Position numbers and translations under genes: made by a program
The notes under the pieces: generated by a model
What the model was told of the DNA's origin: nothing
Databases searched by the model: none
What the model saw: the letters and a program-made list of their open reading frames with translations, nothing else
Shown here: positions 11,479 through 22,525 of the stretch, in pieces
Numbering within the stretch: the stretch's first letter is position 1
Layout: every line of letters begins with the position of its first letter
Assembly: GCA_024305745.1 (NCBI GenBank)
Contig: JAHRBS010000006.1
Span: 2,048,501-2,112,500, forward strand
DNA length: 64,000 nt
Source: Polyporus tsugae
Lineage: Eukaryota > Basidiomycota > Agaricomycetes > Polyporales > Polyporaceae
Reading direction: 5' to 3'

Positions 11479-11827
11479 GGAGTGCAGTGTCGGATAGCCT
11501 GAAATAGTGGATTCGTCGATTATGAGAGGGAGAGGGTCTCGTCTGGTAGTCCTACCGGCGGGGAGAAAAAGAGAGACACTTACATATAGGGGGAGAAAAG
11601 CAGTGCGTGCTGTTTGAAAATCCGCATCGCATTGTGGCACTGCAAGCTATTCAACGGGACTTGTAGCTGCGCGACTACCACCCAGACTCCAACAGGCTCG
11701 AGGCCACCCAAACTGCCCCCACGACGAGATGGAGATATTGGCGGAGCGTGCTCACGCTCGATAATTACGGCTCGGACGGACAATGACAGTGGACTTGGAC
11801 ACCGAAGGAACCTTGCAAAACGTTAAA
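11479..11827. other. Spacer between F-box gene A and the biotin ligase fragment
   Basis: About 350 bp serving as the F-box gene's 5' flank. It contains a tract duplicated near 18,316-18,345 in copy B. No gene seen. Confidence 0.5.
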
Positions 11828-12940
11828 AGTCGAAGGTTTCCCGGCGCACCCGCCGCGCACAGTGTCGCGTCTTGGTACCTGGTCTTGATCCGCCCCGCCA
11901 ACAGGCTGTTTCCGTCTAGCTGCAAATCGATGTACTCGATCCCCCACCCGTGACCCTGTCCGCCGGACCACGCATCGTGCCCGGGCTCGGGCAGTGTTCG
12001 GAGTAGGGCGGGCGTGGTCAGGTGTGATGCCGACGATGCGCACCTTGCGCGGGGGCTTCAGCGTCGTCAGCATCACCTGGGTTGCATCGGAGTAGCGTCA
12101 GCGGTGCAAGAGTGGGAGAGTGGGAGCAAGAGACGCACGAGTAGAGCCAGCGCTCGAGGTAGAGGTCCATGAAGAGTTCGAATGATCCCCGCGCGTAAAC
12201 GAAGTCGGCCCACATGCGCTCGAAGCGCGCCATGATCGCCGGCAGCGCGCGTACGTCAGGGAGGAGCTGTGTGAGGGACGACATTTGATGATTGTTGAGG
12301 ACGTTCACGTTCAGCCCGCAGCATTTGTACGCGCACATATTTACGTCAACAGTGCGGGGGTAGGGTGCAAAGGAATAGCCACTTCAACCTTGTCCCAAAA
12401 CTCGGATTGACGAGAACCCCCTCCCCCCAAATCTTTCTCTCTCCATCCTGCGTGATCGCAGAGATGTCATTGGGCCACTGTATCCTCACTGGCACGTGTG
12501 AGCCTGCCTCATCGTCCAGCACGCCGTCGCCACGGCACGCCTCCCCGACGGTGCGAAGAGGTTCTGGATGTACACGAGCTTCTGCTCTGGGAGCGCGGGG
12601 AGCCGCACACAGAGCAGGAGCGAGCGAGAACCCGAGGTATTCGGAGGGCAACAACTAAACGTTCACACTGCGGGCGCGGCCGGTGAGCTACGTCGAGGCG
12701 ATGGAGAGAATATGCGTCGGGAAGCGCTCCCGTATGTTCCTAGGCCGCGCAGGTGGAGATGAGGTGAGATGAGATTGCGGAGAGAGCAAAGACGCACCTG
12801 CGGAGCGTCGTCACGGCTCCGTGCTCGCCACGATCTCTCTGTATAGCAGCACTTCACCAGTGCCCCGCGTGTTGTCCGTGCAGGTCTCTGGGAAGCCGCG
12901 CGCGACGAGGGCCCGACGTCAAACTTGGGTGCTGGCTCCG
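11828..12940 (-). pseudogene. Biotin-protein ligase 3' fragment, copy A
   Basis: Related to the intact ligase at 18,532-20,708 but truncated and frame-broken. Recognisable pieces in order: VRIQWPNDISAIT (near 12,460; the functional copy reads IKWPNDIY), GLNVNVLNNHQMSSLTQLLP, MARFERMWADFVYARGSFEL (about 12,150-12,235), and RKVRIVGITPDHA (about 12,010-12,055) followed by a frameshift. The whole N-terminal domain of about 400 residues is missing; similarity fades at about 12,940, where a TCAAACTTGGGTG-like tract matches copy B at about 19,630. The spacing after WMADF-like MWADF also differs from the functional gene. It cannot encode a working enzyme. Confidence 0.85.
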
Positions 12941-13115
12941 TCTGGCGTACACAGTGATAGGCTTCGAACTTCACACGGGATCTTCTCTCAGTGTCTCAGC
13001 GGCCCTGGATGGGTGCAGGAGGGAGGACCCAGCGATGGATTTTTCAACCTGGATAATGCGAAGGTCAGCCATGATGCGGTGGAATATTTGGCAAACCTCA
13101 CTCTGACGCAACGAT

Positions 13116-13489
13116 GAGCAAGAAGTATTGAATATAGGAACTAACGAAGTCCTACATTGCCCTTGGGTATGCGGCTACACGAAATTTGTCTACACCAATC
13201 TCAGACGGAGGTGAGTGTTGGTGTGTTGCAGTCGAGAGCCGCTAAGCGCCATATCCCGAGCGTCTTTCCGATTCAAGCTTCCGGCGGTCACGGTCCGAGT
13301 TATCGCCGGACGTCTGCCACTCTCCGAGTCTGCTCCTCGACTCTCTGCTCCTCGACTCTCATTTTATCCGACTGGCTTCACCTCATCTGTCCTTGAGCCA
13401 CACGGCACACACACCCGTTCGCTTCAATTGCCAGTCTTTGACTCTCGTCCATCGCCTCGGGCCCCATCTTCAATCTGGTGTGTAAGTTC
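13116..13489. other. Duplication junction region
   Basis: Lies between the last copy-A similarity and the first copy-B similarity. No recognisable gene, terminal repeat or transposon is visible, so the mechanism of duplication is not shown here. Confidence 0.4.
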
Positions 13490-15300
13490 GTAGTGCTCCT
13501 CCAACTGCTGGCCAAATTCATAGGCTGACATACGTCCCCCTCAATCTGCAAGCCTGTGTGCGCCATGTATATCCCTGTACCGCCCGGCGTCCCCCTTTCT
13601 GAGCTGACAGTGTTCATCGAGGACGCTACACGCGCACTGTACGAACCCGACCAGTACACGGCCACGTTGGTTTTCTCCATCAACACCCTACCCGTGCCTG
13701 GTCCTTCCGCCGCGCTCATGATGCAGAGGCCATAGTGTGTGAGGATAGGGCATGTGGATCGCCCTCGAGCTCTACAAGCCCCGATTACCGGGCGTGGATG
13801 CCGTCATTGTGGCCCGTATGGAGGTGAGTACAGCATTCTGCTATGTTCGAGTCCGATTCGGGGCTAGGGCAAGTGATGCCGGGAGACGAGGAGGATGTCA
13901 ACTTCGAATGGATGTACGGCGATTCAGTTTCCCACACCGGTGTACTGTGGAGGCTTCCGTCGTGCGCAACACTCGGAGCTGATTGCGTTGAGCCTGAGTT
14001 GGCTTCTAACTCGCTCAGTACGGCTGAGCCTCTCTGCATGAGACAGTTGTTTCGCCACCGTGTGCATCTGCGCGCTTTCAAACTGTTCAGCTGGCAAATC
14101 CACATGCAGCGAGAGTGCACAACTAAGGCTGAGATAGCAGGCGCACCATCACCCGAAGTGCGGATATACATACCATGCACTGGATGAGAGGACCTGGATA
14201 TGCTGAAATCGGTACGCCATCGATGTAAGACACATGCCCGCTCGCTTGCGTCGTGCCTGGGCTCGTAGCAACGTTTCTCACTTCTGTCCGATACGGATTG
14301 TTCATACTACTCATGCATGCTTTATTCCGCCGGACGGTGTCAATGCTAACTATTTACCGTTGATGTAGAACCCCAGCTTCCGGAACGCAACCAACGAGGG
14401 CTGGCCGCGCTTCATGCGCGTGATTCCAATCATCAACTGGCCCGGCCTCTCCGTCCGGACGTCTCTTGGGCGGTTTCGGATTCCCAGTTGCTCGCTCCAC
14501 GACCAGAGGTGCGTCTCAGCCCACATACCAGTCGATCTGATTAATTTTTACCATGCTAAGACAGCTCTACAGTCTTGGGCTCGACGTACTACGCATTCTG
14601 TCACCCCGCCCTCCGCGCGCACGATTGCTGACCGCCGAACGGCTCTCGATGTACGCCATCCGCAAGCAGAGCTCAGGGAGACCCATCCTCATCGAAACCC
14701 ATGAGAAACAGCGCGGCGAACGGCCACTTGCACCGTCTCGGCCACCTACTAGTGCACGCCCATCACCCTCATTGTCACAATGAATCCCCGAGTCTGGGGC
14801 CCTCCTAGCTTGCTTCGTCGTGCTCAATCGCACGCGGCGGGCGATGTGCATCGGAAAGACGACTCTCAGCGTCCTCAACGCCACCCTCAGACCTGCTCTC
14901 CCCGCTGCCGCACCGGGATGCTCGTCGGCTTTGCCGACTGATCCGGCCAGCCTGAGGTGTGGTGGCCCCTATGGCGAACCAAAGGTTCCCCCGGGGTTAC
15001 CGCCGCCGGTGCAGATCCCGGCCCGATGGTGTGGCTCCGAGTCGAGGTCGTGCAGCGGAATCCGCGCGAGACGTGCACGGGCGAGCCGACAACGGTGGTG
15101 ACGGTGTGTGTGTGTGTGTGTGTGTATGAGGTCATCAGGACGAACCGGTACGAGACGCGCACGAGAGATCCTCCTGTAGGGGGAGTGGAGAAGGAGGAGG
15201 GGCGGTCCATGCGCATGCGTGTGCGCGTGTCCGCCGATGTACGAGCTTGGGGACGAAAGCTTGGAGTGCGGCGGCGCATGGGGTTGGGGCCATAGGTGCT
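13490..15300 (+). pseudogene. FAD synthetase pseudogene, copy B
   Basis: A decayed copy of the gene at 6414-8614. The first exon, with the start codon and the N-G-G-K-D motif, is absent. Recognisable pieces: MYIPVPPGVPLSELTVFIED (about 13,564), WPRFMRVIPIINW (about 14,400-14,450), LGRFRIPSCSLHDQ (about 14,465-14,510), LGSTYYAF (after 14,570) followed by a stop, and [17 protein letters not shown] (about 15,055-15,105). Frameshifts and stops separate them. The long intron is also recognisable at about 13,826-14,368. A (GT)n expansion interrupts the C-terminal repeat region. Not a functional gene. Confidence 0.87.
15104..15125. repeat. (GT)11 microsatellite inside the FAD1 pseudogene
   Basis: A 22-nt GT run replaces the GTGGGCGGATACGAGG-type sequence found at the same place in functional copy A (about 8,390-8,410). 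It is a post-duplication expansion in relaxed sequence. Confidence 0.85.
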
Positions 15301-15754
15301 GTCGATTTTTGAGGGTAGATACCTGCGAGGTGCCTTATGGAGATGACGGGACGCAGGCGTATCTGGCTTGGCTTTATCGGCATCCTGTATCGGTATGCAT
15401 GTACTTTTCAGGTCGCGTTATTTCTGCATCTCTTCTGGAAGGCTAGTAATCACTGCGCATAGTACCCAGATGTCGACTACCTTTGAGCCTCTTTGCTGTC
15501 AGGCTAATTGCCACCACCGTGACTCGGATGATCGGTCTGTAGCCTGACTACAGTTGTACATTGATTTGTAGATGGTGCGTTTCACTGGTGTCTCGTCGAA
15601 TATTGGTGTAATAGTACAATTCCGCCAAGTCCAGGGTCCTGAAAGGAGACTACATGAACGTGAATCCACTACCTACTCTCCAAGCGAGGTTTGAAAAGTC
15701 CGCAGCCACACTACGTGCAATAAACCTACGAGTACAAGCAAAGATGCAACAGGA
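15301..15754. other. Spacer between the FAD1 pseudogene and F-box/WD40 gene B
   Basis: About 450 bp corresponding to 8,615-9,057 in copy A. No gene seen. Confidence 0.5.
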
Positions 15755-18172
15755 TCATTGTCCTATGAAGTCGGAGAGGCGGCGGATATGGACTATCCCA
15801 TACTCATCTCCGGAAGCCAAGAATTCACCATCCGGAGAGAATGCTACATGCTCTACCGGGTCGGCATGCTCAGTAAACACGGACGCGCACGAAGCGTCGC
15901 TCGTCCTCCATAGTCGCACCGTCCCGTTCGCCGACCCGGTGGCAATGTACTTCCCGTCAGGAGAAAAACAGGCTTTCATAATTCCAGCTCTAAGCCTTTC
16001 CTCCTCGAGCGAGGCTGTTTCCTCCCAAGCGTCCGCATCCCAAATCTTCGTGGAACCGTCATCTGAAGCGGACAGAAGGAATTTACCATCTGGAGCGAAT
16101 GAGACGTCCTTGACACGCTTCCAGTGTCCGGCCAGGACGGCGAGCGTAGCGCCAGTCGCGACGTCCCAGATCCGTACAACACACACCTCGGGCTCATAGG
16201 GCCCGCTCCAGTTCCCATGGGCAGTCGCGATTCGCCTACTCTCGGGGTCGAAAGAGAGTGCATTTATGTTAATGTCGAGGCCGCTCGGATGCGATAGAAA
16301 CGTTAGCTGTTCCTCTGCGAGCGGTCTCCAGATGGTGCAACACCCGGGTCTGCCGTGTCTCCATGCGAGGTAGGATGCATCTGGGGAGAACTGCAAGCCT
16401 TCCGGACGCGCTAACCGGTTCGCCTCCGCATCCTCGAACACATCGCACTGCTCGAACGTCTGAGCGTCCCAGACGCGCACCGTTCCGTCCTTCGACGCCG
16501 ACGCAATGAGTGCGCCATCGGGGGACCAGTCGCAGGTGGTGACAACGCCCGTGTGGCCGTCGAGTGCGGCAGCTTGGTAGACGCCATTGCTGATGTCCCA
16601 TACTGCGAGTGTCCCAGTCGTCCCACTGCCCGCAGATACGAGTCGTCGGCTGTCTGGAGAGAATGCGAGCGCATTGACGCTATGACCCTGATGTGCGACC
16701 CATTCCTGCACGATCGTACCGCACTCCGCATCCCAGACGATGATAGTTCCATCGTAGGAGGCAGTCGCAATCCATTTGCTGTCGGGGGAAGCAATGAGGG
16801 ACTCTACATCATTTTCGTGGCCGAGTGGATCTGGAGTGTCCGCTTTGGGTGGATCGTGCTCGGTCAACCAGCTGCAACAGAAATAGACCTAATCCGACTT
16901 ACTTCGCATGATGTACGTGAAGAGGCCCTGGTTACTTAGCCTCGGGAAAGCACGTGTAATGGTCGGAGACCAGAACTTGACTCTTCTGGCCCTGGGGTAG
17001 CGAACAGGACGAAACAGAACACGTCTAGGAGCGTCGAAGCTGAGAAGCGCGTCTTCCAACGCTCTGCACGCCTCCAATGGAGGGCCATCAATCGAAAGCA
17101 AGGATCCGAGATCGGCGATGCTATCCAGCTCGAACTCTACCCGCACATCACTGAGACGCCGGGCCATCTCCACGTGCTTGAGAATCCGCGTGGTGTAGCA
17201 AATGGCTTTCAATACATCCTGCCTGCCAAAGTGGGCCGGGATTACAACTGTCAGCGACAACAGCTGCGAGAGCCCACTGGCCAACTTTGCCAACCGATCT
17301 AGTAAAGTCGTCATGTCACTGCCAGGTCAGAGAGCATTCGAGCACCTCACCGATGTAGTCCTCATCCTGGTGTAGTGAATTGACAGTCAGGGCAAGACTG
17401 TTCACCGTGGGCGCACCAGAGACGAGTAGGTACTCGACTGCATTAATGTGTACATCTGGGCCGATCTTCGAAACCCAGCAGCGTCAGTTCATACAAACTG
17501 ACTAGCATGCGATCGAAAACTTACGTGCAAATGGTTGATCCGGGGTGTTGGGGCAATCTTAAGCATGTCCATCTCGGAACTTCCATAGAAGGAGGAGTTG
17601 TGTTCTTTTGAAGGTCGCAAGTTAATGTCAGAGCAGGTTAGGCACCGGATGGTGGTGAATGCGGAGATGAGTCGCGTGAAGTCTAATATGTTATCCATGA
17701 AGGTGAGGCCAGACAGCTCCAGGTTCTGGATGCCGACGCTGTATTTCCGGTAACACGATATCGTAAGGCGGTGGAGCGACAGCCAATTCCTAAAGATACT
17801 CGCAGTTCTCCACACAATGCTCCACGAACACAGATGTGGAAGCTGGGAGAAGAGATGTACAGGGATAACTTGGAGCAGATGGAAAGGGCGTTCGTCAGTT
17901 CCGTTGCGAAGAGCAACTCTTTGGATAAGAGGAGGAAGCCACGGATGCGAGTCTAGGAACTCGCCCGAGCTCTCCAGTTGTTCTACAGTCTTGATCACTA
18001 TGCTGCTGAAAAGGTGGTAGCGAGCGCGGGGTCGGAATGCGCTGCATGTGAGTGAAAGTTGTCGCAGGGATGCGGTATCATCGCTGGCTTGGTTCATGAT
18101 CTCTTCAAATACGTCTATCGGGAGGACAGGGTGGAGGACTATGGAATGGCGGATAGAGAAGGAGTCGTGCAT
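15755..18172 (-). CDS. F-box/WD40 protein, copy B (putative SCF substrate receptor)
   Basis: Four exons (18,172-17,525; 17,465-17,351; 17,298-16,917; 16,871-15,755) splice in frame to a 753-residue protein. The N-terminal F-box segment is LPIDVFEEIMNQASDD, then LRQLSLTCSAFRPRARYHLF. A middle region of about 300 residues follows, then about seven WD40 repeats (for example DGTIIVWDAE, GTLAVWDISN, DGTVRVWDAQ, VVRIWDVATGATLAVLAGH, DGSTKIWDAD, GTVRLWRTSD), ending IVHIRRLSDFIGQ. The last intron (16,872-16,916, 45 nt, GTACAT..TTGCAG, phase 2) joins the two halves; without it the F-box frame stops at 16,889 and the WD40 frame has no upstream ATG. F-box plus WD40 is the layout of SCF receptors such as Cdc4 and beta-TrCP, so a role in substrate ubiquitination is inferred. 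It could instead be two separate genes. Confidence 0.72.
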
Positions 18173-18531
18173 GATCCAGCAAGAGGGTGAGGGCCTCGTC
18201 TCTTGGTCCTGCCGGGCAGAAAGTGTGTTAGCGCTACCCGTGGGGAGAGAGACATGAGGAGACAAAAGCGGAGCGTGCTGCTTTAAATTTTAATCCAACT
18301 ATCCTGCATCACATCGTGGCACTGCGATGTCATTCAACGGGACTCGTAAAGCTAAGCTAATATGGGCCTGCTGCCTAACCCAGATCCCAACGAATTCGAC
18401 ACCGTCCAGCTTCCTGTTGTCGTGTCACCAGGCGGTGTCACGATCGGCAAAACGAACTTATGCCGGACGATTACATCTCCGTATGAAGACCGCATCTCGA
18501 GCAGACCCAAAACACTGTCCAATTGCGAATG
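18173..18531. other. Spacer between F-box/WD40 gene B and the biotin ligase gene
   Basis: About 360 bp between two minus-strand genes. It holds the 5' flank of the F-box/WD40 gene and the 3' flank of the ligase gene. No gene seen. Confidence 0.5.
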
Positions 18532-20708
18532 TCATACCTTGGTCTTGATCAGCCCCGCCAACAGGTCGAAGCTGTTCCCGTCCGGCTGCAAGTCGACATA
18601 CTCCATCCCCCCATCCTGCCCGGCCTCCGGTAGCGTCCGTAGCAGACCGTGGTCGGGCGTGATGCCGATGGTGCGCACCTTGCGCGGCGGCATCACCGTT
18701 GTCAGCGTGACCTCCTGGTCGCTGTGTCGCATCGCATCTGTGTCAGTAGTGTAAGTCCGAGGGAGCTGCAGCGGGAGACGCACGAGTGGAGCCAGCGTTC
18801 GAGGTAGAGGTCCACGAAGGGCTCGAACGAGCCACGCGTGTAGAGGAAGTCGGCCCACATGCGCTCGAAGCGCGCCATGATCGCCGCCACGGTGCGCTCC
18901 ATCGTTGGCGGGGCGTGTTCATTGGGAAGGAGCTGCGCGAGAGACAAGATGGGCGGAGCGTTGAGGACGTTCAGCCCACAGCCTGTGTACGCGTATTACG
19001 CGTATACATACATCAGTAGGGGCAGAGGGCGGAGCAGACGATGGAAGAACGCACCAATGACCACCTCAACCTTCCCCGCCTCAAAGCTCGTATTGACGAG
19101 GATCCCACCAACCTTTTTCCTCTCCCCGTCCCGTGTGATTGCATAGATGTCGTTCGGCCACTTGATTCTCACGTGCGAGCCCGCCTCATCGCACAGCACG
19201 CCGTCGGCGCGGCACGCCTCCACGACGGCGAGCGCGAAAAGATACTGGATGAACACGAGCTTCTGGGCCGGGAGCACCGCGAGCGGAACGCGCAGCAAGA
19301 GAGAAAACATAAGGCATCCCGGCGGGGACAGCCAGACGTTCGCGCCGCGGCCGCGGCCGGTGAGTTGAGTAGAGGCGAGCGAGAGGAGCGGGGTGGGGAG
19401 CGCAGTGAGGAGGCGCGTGTTCCTGGGCCGCACCATGGGCGAGGATTAGATCAGACGGAATGAAGTTGGGGAGACATGGGACAGACTCACTTGTCTAACA
19501 TCGTCTGCGTGCTTGTTACAATCTCCCCGTAGAGCAGCGCCTCCCCGATCCCCCATGTGCCATCCCGGTAGTTCTCTCGGCAGCCGCGCTCATCGCGCGC
19601 CGTCTTGAGCTCCTCGTAATACGTCCCGATATCAAACTTCGGTGTCAGATCCTTCAGGGGCGTCGCCTCATCGCCGTACACGACGATATGCTTCGGGTTC
19701 CATGTCGCGGGATCTTCATTCAACATCTTCACAGCCTCGCGCTGCTCTGCGAACACGCGCGCCGCCGCCCCTTGGGGGTGTAAAAGGAACGAGTCGTTCC
19801 TGTCCTTGAACATGTACGGTGCGGCGGACGCCAGGTCGGGCACCCCAAGTGCACGATTGATAGTGTCTATCACGCCCGTACGCCACGGTGCGCCGGTCAG
19901 GATCTGGGGCGTCGGGCGCGGGACGACTCCGAGCTCTTCGCTTGCGTGTTCGGGGAGACGCAGACCGAGGCTCTCGAGAGCTGTTCGCAAAGCCTGCACG
20001 CGGATCTTCTCCTGCGCGGAGTCCCCCGCGACGGGTGCCTCGACGTGTGCGGTCCAGAAAGCAACCGCGCCCAGACCGACGGACGCCCTAATTGCAGCGA
20101 CCTCGGAACGGTCGGTGGAGACGTAGTGCGCCAGAGGCTCAACGCGCCTGGAAGAAGTCTCGGTCTGCAGGATATCGACGACGCCGGCGCGCAAGACGCC
20201 CTCGAGTTGCGTCCCGTCGGCGAGCCGTATCGACGTCGCGTCCGCTTCGGCCTCCTCTTCTGACCGCGAACTTGGAACAAGCGAGAGCGTGAGCCCTTGC
20301 CCGTCGCTGTCCTCGAGCGTGAGCTTCTCCGGAGCGGGGGAGACTTCAGGCGCGCTAATGCCGACGCTGGCGAGTTGCGCGGACAACGCCGACACACTTC
20401 CCGTCCCTCGTCCCCGTCTCGCTGCGACGCGCACGCTCGCGCCGAGCGCGAGGAGCCTTCCCCCCCCTTCGACATATTTCTGGATCTCCGCACGGGCGGC
20501 GGGTGCGAAGGGGCTTATAGCAGACGAGGGCGGGAAGGGCGGGAAAACAAGGAGCGCGCAGGACGCAGCCCAGGGCTGGGTGTGGAGGACCTTCTGGTCG
20601 ATGGGTTGGACGGCGTAGTTGGGCGCGAGGAGCGTCCGCAGAGAGGCGAACGTGTGGGCGAGGGAGGTAGGGGCGGTGTCGGACCCCGAGTAGACGAGGA
20701 CGTTCATC
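18532..20708 (-). CDS. BPL1: Biotin-protein ligase (holocarboxylase synthetase), intact copy B
   Basis: Attaches biotin to acetyl-CoA carboxylase and pyruvate carboxylase by way of biotinyl-AMP. The start is the ATG at 20708 (MNVLVYSGSD), the usual opening of fungal ligases. Exon 1 (to about 19,493) encodes the glutamine-amidotransferase-like BPL N-terminal domain (about residues 1-380; APYMFKDRNDSFLLHPQG) and reaches EIVTSTQTMLDK. Exon 2 (about 19,080-19,437) carries the catalytic core: TGRGRGANVWLSPPGCL holds the GRGRxG biotin/ATP loop, followed by VRIKWPNDIYAITRDGERKK. Exon 3 gives CGLNVLNAPP and MARFERMWADFLYTRGSFEP. Exon 4 gives the C-terminal domain, RKVRTIGITPDHG, ending LLAGLIKTKV with TGA at 18532. 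It is the only intact ligase in the window. Confidence 0.93.
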
Positions 20709-21491
20709 GCTGCTGTCCGAAAGATTGGGGTCGTCACGATGGGCTTCCGATAGTGAATGTTGATAGAGGGAGAGCAGAGCGAGTTGAGGGGCCGACCGAG
20801 GAGGGTCGTCCGGGACTTACAGCAGAGGGAGAGATGGTCGATAAGGGAGGGCAGTGTGATGATGAAGAGCACGGGACGAGATGGCCCAATCTTATCCGCG
20901 GGTTCTATAAACTGTATGAGATGAACGTCAGAAATGTGGTCTGGGGGTTGAACTATTTGGCAAACCTAACTCCGATCGCAAAGATGTTTGGGAGAATCAG
21001 CGACGAGTACTTATTCCTATGCACTAAGCCGTAGCAAGGTTCCTTATGTCTGCCAAATGAGACGCCATCGGCTCGCATATATCAGTAGAAAGCACGGAGA
21101 TGTTGTAGTTGCCGCACTTACAGTTTCAGACGTACTACCTATAGGTGAGTTGGTGGTCCAGAGCAACTCGCGAGAGACGCCCATCGCCTCAACAATACTC
21201 GACATTTGTTTCCGTCCATGGTGTAAGCTGTAATTATAAGTAGCATACAACCACATACTAGTTACTTCCCTTTCCCCGGGACGGGGCCTCGTCGCTCACA
21301 CTATAGCCGACTGTCGACATCTACAAATCGCCCTGCTCCGCGACAGAACTAGTGCAGGCGTACCATTGACGCTTCAGATGATTAGCTTACAACTATAATA
21401 TACAGGAACGGGCCCATATCGTTCCATACCAGCCCCTGCCTATTAAGCACTTCCGGATACTCACTGATACTGCTCCCCATATCATCGAAAA
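20709..21491. other. Intergenic stretch upstream of the biotin ligase gene
   Basis: Contains the ligase 5' flank and the duplicated tract at about 20,955-20,985. No gene with convincing coding features. Confidence 0.45.
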
Positions 21492-22525
21492 TCAAGCACG
21501 CCCCTCCATCGGGACACCCGGCACCTTCTCTCCAAACGAGTCCTTCGCCGAGGTCGCCGCCGCGGGCTCCTTCGTGCTCGGGAACTCCCCCTCGCGCCCC
21601 TTTTCTTTCGCGCTCGCATCGACCTCGGTCGCCTCCGCCAAGCCTTCCCGTTCGTCATCGGAAGGGTGGAGGGGCTTGGTGGCGAACTTACGGCCACGCG
21701 CCCGCCCGCGGACGAAGGCGAGCTGGGCGCGAGCGTCCATGTAGAGTGAGGAGACGGCGACGCGGGTGCCGTAGGTGCGGGCGCGAAGGGCGAATTGTGC
21801 GAAGAGGTAGGTGGTGAGGGTGGCGAGGGTGAGGTTGAAGGAGACGAAGAGGAAGAAGATAAGGGTGGCGGCGAGCCAGAAGCCTGGATATGCTCATGTG
21901 TGTTAAAGAATCACATGGGTGCGTCGGGGAAAGCGGCGACGGAGGGACAGGGACATGTGAAGATGGGGAGCTCACCGAAGAAGCTGACGGTACTGAACGC
22001 GAAGAAGATAGCGGCTGCAAGGGCGAGGAAGATAGAGGTTGCCAAGATGAATATCGAGAATCCTCTGTGGAGGTTATTGAGTTGCCGGTGCGCATTTAGG
22101 GGGCTGGATGAAGACTTACACGAAGGAGAGTACTGGCAAAGCGCCAAGAGCAAGGTAGAATCCGATAAACGTCTGTATACGTGTCGTTCAGCAGGCGTCA
22201 TACTCGCACCATGTGTCTCAAATTTACACTCACGGAGCGGATAGGTCGTGTGCGGAAGCGGGTTAGGAGATAATTGAAGGTGGGGCGCGCGATGTCCTGC
22301 TCGAAGCTGGCAAAGCATGTCGGGAGGTGGAAGGGAGGGGATGAGACGGTGTCAAAAGGAGAAGCAGGAATGGCTGCAGCTGAACACCCACCGTGCAAAG
22401 GAATGCCTCACCGCTGACGCGCTCTTCTCGAAGTAGTCGGCCAGGACGTCATCCTCCACCTCCCCCTCACTCTCGTACTTCATGTCCGGTCTCTCCGCTG
22501 TCGTTGACGATGTTCCCAAATCCAT
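21492..22525 (-). CDS. Small multi-pass membrane protein, promethin/LDO-like
   Basis: Five or so exons run from the ATG at 22525 (MDLGTSSTTAERPD) to the TGA at 21492. After an acidic, soluble N terminus and SFEQDIARPTFNYLLTRFR come four closely spaced hydrophobic segments: TFIGFYLALGALPVLSFV (about 22,140-22,190), FSIFILATSIFLALAAAIFF (about 21,975-22,060), then GFWLAATLIFFLFVSF and NLTLATLTTYLFAQFAL (about 21,790-21,885). The C-terminal tail is charged and rich in Glu, Lys and Pro. Two hydrophobic hairpins of this kind fit the promethin/LDAF1-LDO16 family, which partners seipin at lipid-droplet assembly sites on the ER. The assignment rests on topology and general pattern only. A DUF-type ER protein of another family is possible. 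Confidence 0.6.

Larger units (their letters stand above)
6735..20990. repeat. Tandem segmental duplication, copies A and B
   Basis: Copy A spans about 6,735-13,115 and copy B about 13,480-20,990, in the same orientation and gene order (FAD1 + / F-box-WD40 - / biotin ligase -). Exons, introns and intergenic DNA all match, so the event was DNA-level, not retrotransposition. Intergenic matches include the tract around 8,915-8,945 versus 15,625-15,655 and the tract around 11,633-11,665 versus 18,316-18,345. A short shared tract containing TATTTGGCAAACCT occurs near 13,085 and again near 20,958, upstream of the biotin ligase 5' end. The junction lies between about 13,115 and 13,480. Confidence 0.85.

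Noticed and set aside
20709..20872. In-frame upstream extension of the biotin ligase to 20,872
   Set aside because: Family proteins begin at MNVLVYSG. The extension is hydrophobic only by chance and reads through likely 5' UTR.
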